NCBI RefSeq assembly: GCF_018687715.1
Contig: NC_056752.1
Location: 51,802,653-51,866,652 of the forward strand
From: Carya illinoinensis
Taxonomy: Eukaryota > Streptophyta > Magnoliopsida > Fagales > Juglandaceae
Direction of reading: 5' to 3'
Length of the DNA stretch: 64,000 nucleotides
Position numbers and translations under genes: made by a program. The notes beneath the pieces are model-generated. The model did not search any database, was not told the origin of the DNA, and was given only the letters and a program-made list of their open reading frames with translations. Shown here piece after piece: positions 55,797-64,000 of the stretch (positions are counted from its first letter, which is position 1; every line of letters starts with the position of its first letter).

Positions 55797-56893
55797 CTGT
55801 AAAAATCCTACGGATCAGAGTTGTCTGGTCTAAAACAGAGGGCCACCGCTCTTGTTAAGAGAGAGAGAGAGAGAGAGGTTAATGACTTAATTTTGATGAA
55901 TTCTTTACTAAGTATGTTATTTAGAAGAACACTTAAAGTATATCATTTATGTTTTTCTAAAACAATCGAGAGTTTACCACTGAAACCGAAGATGTTAGAC
56001 ATGGGTACAGCTGAAAAAATCCCGGGAGGTCGAATTCGCATCATTTTCCATCAGAAAACCCTCCAAACAGAGCAAAAAAGAGAAAACCAAAGAAGACAAC
56101 GGCCAAAATCTCTTCGTACAGAGCTTTATCAACAAAAACGGAAACCCACATGCAAATTCTTTGAGATAGGGCAAAAAAAAGTAGAGAAAATAAGTGAGAG
56201 GAAAGAGAAGGTGAGGAGCAAAATGATAGGAGTCGGGGTGGGTCAATAGAGAACACTTTTATTTCGTGAGAGGAATGTGGGAGGTTTGTGTACGTGACAA
56301 TACACACAAGGGAAACCCACATGCAATGTATTTGTGCTAAGAAGTGGATTCTCTCCCACCAAATGAAAACCAGGCGTCCTTAAAGCAGTTTTCGGTTTTG
56401 CTTTTTGGTGAATTACGACTTGTTTGGATGCTCGACTAAGTCTGTATTCGACCCGTTAGATCCCTAGATTAACTACTCTACTTGTAACACCATCAACATG
56501 ATATAACATTATATTTAATAAATTACGCTACCTGTTCATTATTAATCAATCATTCAATTACAGTATTGGTATTTAGTCTTAACAAAAAAAATATAAAAAC
56601 ATTAATTATGATTGATTAAAGATTGCAAAAAATAAAAAATAAAAATTGTGCTTAAACTTCTAAGTTAAAGAAAGAAAATGAGAGAGAAGTCAACAGAAAA
56701 ATAACTGAACGGTTTCCATTAATTTTTTACAATTTTCAATTCAACACGTCAATCAGTTTTGGATTCTTTCTTGACAACCTCACCTATTTTCTCATCAAAT
56801 CTAACTACTCTCTCATTAAAAGTCTCTACAATCTTCAACTACTAAATGAGATATATAATACTTTCAAAGGATAATTAATTATATATATATATT

Positions 56894-56898
<5 letters not shown>

Positions 56899-56930
<32 letters not shown>
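56899..56930. repeat. (TG)n microsatellite
   Basis: An uninterrupted run of about 16 TG units follows a TA run. It is the only long TG repeat in the window; the others are CT/GA or TA. Confidence 0.85.
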
Positions 56931-56931
<1 letters not shown>

Positions 56932-59900
56932 GTCTTTCCAATGGAAACGAAACAAGTATTAAGAAAGACAGTATGTTGATAAGGTAGCAGCTAGCTAGAT
57001 GTAATTAATGATGTTATTAGCTATACATGATGATGATATGATCAAAAGGAAACGATCAGTCGATAGATCATCACGGATGATTTTTTTTTTTTTGTGGGGT
57101 AATATTATATCATATATATCATTTTCAAAATAATCGTCGATCGTAAATTTCAAGATGTAGGTCCCCCCAACTATTTTTGTATCCCTCCTCTGTCTCAACG
57201 TCTGCATCCTCTCTTGATCTCTTCAACATTTGATTTCAACATTCTTTTGTATCGATGATTATACGATGAGTCTCGTACACCACATATTTGATATTTTTAT
57301 TTTTTAAATTTTTTTAAAATTTTTTTAGATTTATTTTTTTAATTAATTTAATTTTTTTATTTATTATTCATATACTAAATATTTAATAAAAATTAAAAAA
57401 ATTAAAAAAATAGATGATATGTAGTATATTGAATGATGGATTTATATTTAAAATTATATATATATGCAGGCGCACGTGCAATTTTATTTTTTTATTTTTT
57501 TAATTCTCTTTTTCACACTAAGTACTGAGCAAGCTACTTACTTGGCATTGGCAAGAGGTAGATCAATTAATTAAACTCACTATAGGAATTAAGAAACTCA
57601 TACATATATGCATCACAGCTGGATGTTGCTAGGTAGCTAGCTAGCTTGCATGTGCAGTATACTATTACCTTTGATAGTTGAAAACTTGAAAATTAATTAA
57701 TTAATTAATGGTGATGGGGGATGATTAGGAGTGATGTAGTAATAGTAGTGGAATCAAGGTTAACGACAACCAAGGCATCAACTCATTATAGTGGTTGGCC
57801 GATTTTTTTAAAATTTTTTATTCTTAATCATGTCTACTTTTTCCCTAATTTGTCGTTGTTTTCTGCTCTTGCCGATTGATTTTCCATATTTTAAGTTCTG
57901 ATTTCGAGTGAAACTGAAGTTGATTCGGCAATATTGATTTCAACTACTTTTTTTAATGATCAGACCATTGACATAGACGATTTAAACTGCAGCCCAAGAA
58001 GATAAGGCATTGGCCTATATATAAATATATATATACATATATTATTTACATATTTGCGGTGTCCAATCTTTCAGCAATCATACAAAATGACAAGATGACA
58101 ACGCCCCCCGCGTATAGAAAAAAACGTATGTGAAGACAGCAAGCATCACTTGGATGATCAACCTGATCCCAACTTCGAGTCCCTCACGTCTATGATTCTT
58201 GCGGTAGCTTTCGCTTAACAACAAAATTAAGTGGTACCCATCTCTTAAATTTCATTTCTTTAATTGTTTATGATCTGTAGCTACCTAACCCGATTCAGCT
58301 GTTCAAACTTTGACTTTCTATGCAAATTTACGCTAGTTTTAATACTGATAGACAACAACATCCATGAGAAAATTGATATATATATATACAATTGGGGTCG
58401 TCCTCCATGCCTAGATTCCTAAAAACCAAGCTCACCTCTTCCTCGAATGCATAGGCGTACAGGTCCCACCCCTGCACATAGTACAGCGTTTGCAAGTCTA
58501 TCTTCTGCGACTATATAACATGATTAAGTAGCAGTAGTAGTAGTATAGTACTGCCCTAGCTGCTGGCCTGCATCTTTTTAATTCCCTTATTGGTTTCAAT
58601 TATTTCTCATTTCTTTGGTGGGTGTGGTGTCTCATTGTTGCTGTTGAAGATGAGACAGATCATCCACGCAATTCAAATAAGAGCATATTAATTTAATTAA
58701 CTTCAGGCTTACGTAATTAATAAACATGTAATTAACTTTAATTGATGGTTGGTGCATGATTAAGTTTTAGATTCCCCACTATGAAATTCGCGGGTCACCT
58801 ACTGATCATGATCAACTCAATTCATTATTAATTATTATTCATGTTATGCAAGAAAAATATATACTTTTATATTAATTAGCTCTAAAAATCATTAATATTT
58901 TTATAAATAAAATCGTATTCAATCTTTTCTGATACAGTTTTTTGCTCAATAATTGCGCACCGTAAGCATCAATTTATATATCAAGCTATTATATATAGCA
59001 GCCCCACTTGCGATATTTTAGACTAATCTTTTATGTTTGACACAAACCCATGGCTGGCTAATTTAAATTCTCATCAGTGTCGTTGGGTCCTTTTTTAGTT
59101 ACTATTAGACTCAGTGACCCTACGGAGCATTTCCACATACACAAAGAAGGCATATGTGGCACTGCACCAGTCGAAGACCCAACAACAAAATTCCCAATGT
59201 ACAAACAATAGACACCAAAATTTTGTAAAATATAATAATAGAGAATTAGTTAGCATTTTCTCTCAAATTTTGTAATAGAAAGTATTCCTTTTATTCATTC
59301 TCTTAACATGTATAAATATATGCAAATCATTAATGAAAAGTTCACGTTGAATTGGTAAAATCCTGTTTGCGTAACAGTTTTAGTTTGGTGTGTAAGTGCT
59401 ATGCAATTATTTTGAAAAAATAAATAAATAAAATATCTACATAAAAAGAAATTAATTTTTTAATGTGAACACTATTATTTTTCCAAGCGACTGCATAATA
59501 TTTGTAGACTTCACGATTATTTATAGCATTATCTTTCTGAAGAAAAATAAAAACCAAAAAAAGTAAAGTTCAGTTGGATCTACACTCATGATCCTACGAT
59601 TAAATTAATTGTCATAGACTCATAATGTGTCTTAAAAAATTTCTTATTGTGGGAGCAAAGATATGGAGAAGGCATTATTGAGATTTTTCTTTTGTTTTTT
59701 TTATTAATCATTGTCTTTTTTTAGTGACCACATATTGCCCGTGGGAATCATTAAATATGAAATCCATGCTGTCATGATAAAGTACTTTGAAATCAAGCCA
59801 ACAATGATTCGGACAAATATCAATAATCAAAATAGACAAAATAAATATATAAATAAATAGTAGATTAGGATAATTAATTCTTTATTAATTCTTTAGAAAC

Positions 59901-60033
59901 GTATCAAAGGTTCATGTTGTAGCTGAATCTGCTTCAAATTGACAGGCAATATATACATTAGAAAAGTGATATTAAGGATGCCATCTTGCCAAAAGGTGGT
60001 AACTTCGGGGTTAAAGTAATTTTAAATAGCGGA

Positions 60034-60310
60034 TAAACCCGCTATCATATAATAACAGAAGTTTCACGAACTCTATATACACAGACAACCTAGATACATG
60101 AAAGCTATCTAATTCATTGATATAGAAAATGGAGTTTTCTATTATGATTATTGACTTAGGCATCAAAGGTGTTCCGTTGATAAAACTGCTGTCATATAAT
60201 AACAAAAGTCTCACAAACTCTACATACAAAGACAATCTAGATATTTAAAAGCTATCTGATATAGAAAATAGGTTTCTCCTTGTGATTACTGATTTAGATA
60301 TCAGAAATAT
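60034..60310. repeat. 147-bp diverged tandem duplication
   Basis: Copy 1 starts near 60034 and copy 2 near 60181. Shared blocks are GCT(A/G)TCATATAATAACA, CTCACAAACTCTA or TTCACGAACTCTA, AGACAA(C/T)CTAGATA, AAAGCTATCT and GATATAGAAAAT. Copy 2 has several small deletions, so the event is old. Confidence 0.75.
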
Positions 60311-62159
60311 TTTTCACAACTTTCAAGACACTCAATTATTTGATTGCATGTGATCGTATGCGAATAGCGATGAAACACGTCCATAACCGTTTGTAAAATA
60401 CTTATTTCAAAATATATGGCCACCCTTAGTTTAATGCAATTAATATCTGCTTTAAAAATTATCTCATTGTTGGACCAATAAAATAAAGTCATATGGAAAA
60501 GGATTTGTGATTTTTTTAATGAGTTATTATCGACTTTTTATTTTATTGCCACATTTTGCATGTGAGGATTAAATATGTAACTATTGTTGTCCTTACATTA
60601 TAACTTGACATTCAAATCGAGGGTAGAACATTATTTTATCAATAGAAGTTGCTATTACGTACTCAAAATTTCTGTACTCCATGGACACATTAATATCATA
60701 TCCAAAAAAAAAAAAGAAAAAATCGTAAACAACAATCTAGATTTATATATGTATTATCAAGAATAGTAATAAATTTAAATGATTGAATGAGTTATATCTT
60801 ATCTATTTAATATGGATTTAAAAATATAATTTAATCAATATCAGATGCTTTTAATTTATGGAGGCCCAAATAACAGGACCCATGTGCTTGTTCAGATAAT
60901 TCATGTATCATCGTCTCATAGCAACGACTTTGATGGAGGTTTTCATATGGTGACGAATGACTAAAAGACACATGCGAGAAGAAAAAAAACACACAGCTAT
61001 TAATCGTACATTGTTACAAAACTAAAAGAGAAATAGTTAAAAATACAACTATTTTTTGGCATGTGGTCAACATGATTAATTCCTTCTAGATTGATATTAT
61101 TCATCATGTATCCTATAGCCAAAAGATTTTGGGGAAGTATACTTGTTATTGGCATCTCTCAGACACAAAGCGAGAGAGAGATTAATTCTTAGTGGAGAAG
61201 TGAATGATTGAATTATTGAGCACAAGCACATTTTTTCTGCATTTCACCAACTCTTTCTTTAGAGTCATTTTCAGGACTTGCTTTTTGTAAGATGAAAAAT
61301 AAAACAAAGTCGCGCGTCTTATTTAACTGGAACGAGCCTTTAAAGTTTTTAAGTTGCCACACAAAAAGGTGTTGGTTCATTTTATTTATGAATGCAATTA
61401 ATCAATTCACCCATATAATTGAATCCACCACTCTAGCGACTCTCACTCACTAACCCACTCAAAATCACTATCAATCAATCATTCAATTACAGTATTAATT
61501 TTTTAAAAAAGAGCGTAGGGCACTTAATTCATGAGCTAGAGAACCCCTAGCTAGCCTTGAATCATGGGTCCACGATGCATAGCGTAGAAAAATTATGGTG
61601 AGGGTGAGAGGAGGTCTAATCAAATCATGAAAAAGAAACACAGCATGAGTTAAGTGATAAGCATAATTTCCCATCAGATTATAACATGAAAATGCGGATG
61701 TATAATATTGAGGTGGTTTTATTTATTTGTGATATTTTTGCAATATTCGATGATCATCATCGGTGCCAAACAACATCATTTGACTGGTGTGCTTTTGTTA
61801 AATTCGATCACCTTACAATCTTGATTAATTTTATAAGATTCTTTCTTTCGATTCTTTTTCATCAAACCTGATTAATTAATGGACCCTCTTTTTATAAGTT
61901 ATTCGTTTCGATCAATAACCATGCATTATCTTTGCGATTCACCAAAGATAATCTCTACATTAAATAAAGTTATCAAAAGATCTCCCGACAAAATATAAAG
62001 CATGAAACTAATCCTGCTGTTAACCTTGTCTTTAGAAGAAGAAGTTAAAGAGGTGCATTATTTTGCAGTTTTTTAAAATAATGCATGTTGACGTTCTATT
62101 ATCTCTTCTATTATTTTTTTTTTTAAAAAAAAGTATTTATCTATAAAAAGATCTAAATT

Positions 62160-62275
62160 CACAAATTGATATAATTTTATATAATACGTTAGATCTATTT
62201 TATAATAAAAAAAACTTTATAATCTAATCCACCTCATAAAACTACGTTGAATTTACATTTGTGAGATTTGTTGCG
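62160..62275. repeat. Dispersed AT-rich repeat, family M3, copy 2
   Basis: Contains TACGTTAGATCTATTTTATA and the downstream TTTATAATCTAATCCACCTC, matching the order of blocks at 47815-47935. Ends and target duplication are not resolved. Confidence 0.4.
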
Positions 62276-63048
62276 GCTAAAGTATTTATAGTTTTTAAGA
62301 TAAATGATAGCTGCAGTTTTGAGTGTGTAAACGCCGCTTGTAAAAAAGTGAATAAATATGAGATCTATATAAAAAAAATTAATTTTTTAATAATAGATCA
62401 TAATCTTTTTCAAAACGATTATACGACACTTACGCATTTCAGGAATATATGCATGATTACTCGATTTTTAAATAAGTTTTAAAACAGTGATTCGATCTGC
62501 TGTAGGTATCTTATCACCATCATTAAGAAAGTGAAAAGAATGAAAATGGGGTCGCGGTTGTTTTCTTTGTGAAAAGCATCTGCCTTTGATAATGATTTTG
62601 CACCTTCTACAAGATGTTGACCCCACCAAATTTTGACATTATTAACCAACTCCATTGAATAATCGAGATTTCTGGTTTATGCATTTTCCCCCCACTCACA
62701 TGGGATTTAGCATCCGGTTTATTATAAGTTGATTGTAATGATCCAATGAAATCATATATGTATATATGTTGATTTGATTACTGCTTTTTGAAAAACATAT
62801 AGTTCATTGATATGAAATTTGAATTAGTTAGCAGATAAATTGTCATCTTCATTGAAATGATCGAAATCTAATTTGTGTGAAAAGAAGATGATAGAATAAT
62901 TAACGCACATACACGCACACATATGCGCGTGTGTATATATAGATATATTAAAAAGTAAGAGTTATTGAATTATTGAATTATTAAAAAGTAACAGTCTCGT
63001 CTCATCTCTTTGCCCCATATTCTCTCTTCTTCTCCTTTTTCTTTAGAG

Positions 63049-63049
<1 letters not shown>

Positions 63050-63119
<70 letters not shown>
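63050..63119. repeat. (CT)n microsatellite
   Basis: About 34 uninterrupted CT units. It is comparable to the CT run in intron 3 of the HNH-like gene and the GA run in element A, so long CT/GA arrays are a feature of this genome. Confidence 0.9.
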
Positions 63120-63122
<3 letters not shown>

Positions 63123-64000
63123 GTGTGTTTTTGAAGCATCTTAGAGGGCATCGATGGACTCTAGCCCAGGCCACCCCCGACCCCACCACCACTGCAACAC
63201 CAACACCAACAACAACACCCCTTTCTGGCGATGACACCGAGGGAATCCGAGCCACGATTTTCTCTCAGTAACCTCTCTCTTCTCCCTCAAGGCATGGCTC
63301 TCTGTTATAGTCAACGGTTTGAGAAGAAAGGTTGAGTCTTGGAGGTTTCAGGAAGGAACAAGACACTGAGACGATATGAGATTGTATCAAACAATTAGAG
63401 GCCTCAAATGAATCAGCAAATAAAAAAAAGGATGAAGATTTCAAAAATCTACAGAAAATTTTGTTTCCTCGAAAAAAATTAAAGAAAAAACCTCTATGCA
63501 GAGTACAGGTACTGGTTATAAAATTATGGGATCTAGTAGTTCAGGGGCTAAATATTTAAGGAAGAATCTATGCATGCATTCCTTGATTCCTACCAACGAA
63601 GAATGAAAAAAACAAAAAGGGTATAATAATAGAGAATCATAAAGGAAATGGGCAAGAGTCTCTCTGCTATCTAGCTGTGTAGCAGACCAAAACAGTACCA
63701 CATTTTTGAAGCCGATTGAAATGTCATGCTTAACAGAACACTGTAAAAGCTACTCACTCTGAGCTCCTATTCGTCTCAATTATGTCCCCTGTTTACAGCT
63801 GCTGCTCCTGCACCATCTCCACCAACATATACTCTCTCTCTCTCTCTCTCTGATCCCTCTCTCCATAAAATCCCTCCTCTCCATCAAACTCGCAAGTACC
63901 AAAGCTAGCCATCCTACTCTTCATCCTCATCCTCTTGATCTTCTTCAACGTTCTTGTAAAAAAAAAAAGCAACCTTTCATAGCTATCCAGACACTGATCA

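Larger units (their letters stand above)
55797..64000. other. AT-rich intergenic region to the end of the window
   Basis: More than 8 kb without a supported gene. It contains a GA run at 55858-55878, a TG microsatellite at about 56899-56930, a 147-bp diverged tandem duplication at 60034-60310, an M3 repeat at 62160-62275 and a CT microsatellite at 63050-63119. The frame at 55821-56249 starts in the GA run and has no recognisable domain. The last 200 bases (CT-rich, with CCATAAAATCCC near 63864) could be the promoter or leader of a plus-strand gene beyond the window. Confidence 0.5.

Noticed and set aside
55821..56249. 142-residue plus-strand frame near the coiled-coil ORF
   Set aside because: It starts inside a GA run and is Lys/Arg/Glu-rich from purine bias; no recognisable motif.
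63760..64000. Promoter and leader of a gene starting beyond the window
   Set aside because: CT-rich sequence and a weak TATA-like CCATAAAATCCC are suggestive, but no start codon with downstream coding sequence is visible before the window ends.

Overview
The window is nuclear DNA of a flowering plant, most likely a eudicot and probably a woody rosid. The evidence is split genes with GT-AG introns, AT-rich intergenic DNA full of small inverted-repeat transposons and CT/GA microsatellites, and proteins specific to land plants (a DYW-class PPR editing factor, a plastid ATP/ADP translocator, an NPH3-family protein, caffeoyl shikimate esterase). The species cannot be named from the sequence alone. 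There are no bacterial operons, CRISPR arrays, rRNA genes or recognisable tRNA genes.

Seven protein genes are supported. In order they are: a DUF2921 membrane protein (6260-9430, -); a MOT1-family molybdate transporter (12454-13842, -); a seven-exon gene for a coiled-coil protein with an HNH-nuclease-like motif (25127-28201, +); the chloroplast RNA-editing PPR protein ECB2/VAC1 (29205-31865, -); a BTB-less NPH3-family protein (33980-36618, -); the plastid ATP/ADP translocator NTT (38827-43478, -); and caffeoyl shikimate esterase CSE (50405-51388, -). The HNH gene is the only one on the plus strand. Genes fill 6-14 kb and 25-51.4 kb. The first 6 kb, 14-25 kb, 43.5-50.4 kb and 51.4-64 kb are almost wholly repeats and AT-rich spacer.

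The neighbours are not functionally linked, but their order is informative. From memory of the Arabidopsis map, DUF2921/NPH3/CSE correspond to the adjacent genes At1g52780/At1g52770/At1g52760, NTT/MOT to At1g80300/At1g80310, and NTT/ECB2 to At1g15500/At1g15510. One region here therefore interleaves genes that lie in three separate Arabidopsis segments, as expected if Arabidopsis lost different copies after whole-genome duplications.

Mobile DNA includes a 2029-bp solo LTR at 21739-23767 with TG...CA ends and a TTGGG target duplication, and two PIF/Harbinger-type elements sharing termini (3298-5678 flanked by TTA; 37364-37923 flanked by TAA). The larger of these carries 5'-UTR-like and exon-like sequence. 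There are also several palindromic MITE families. The 53-56 kb stretch holds a decayed LRR-extensin-like fragment, a perfect hairpin, an orphan two-exon 3' gene end, and a small coiled-coil reading frame behind a TATA box and three 43-bp repeats. None of these has been assigned to a known element. No wholly new system could be proven. The best candidates for follow-up are the HNH-like plant gene and the 54-56 kb cluster.
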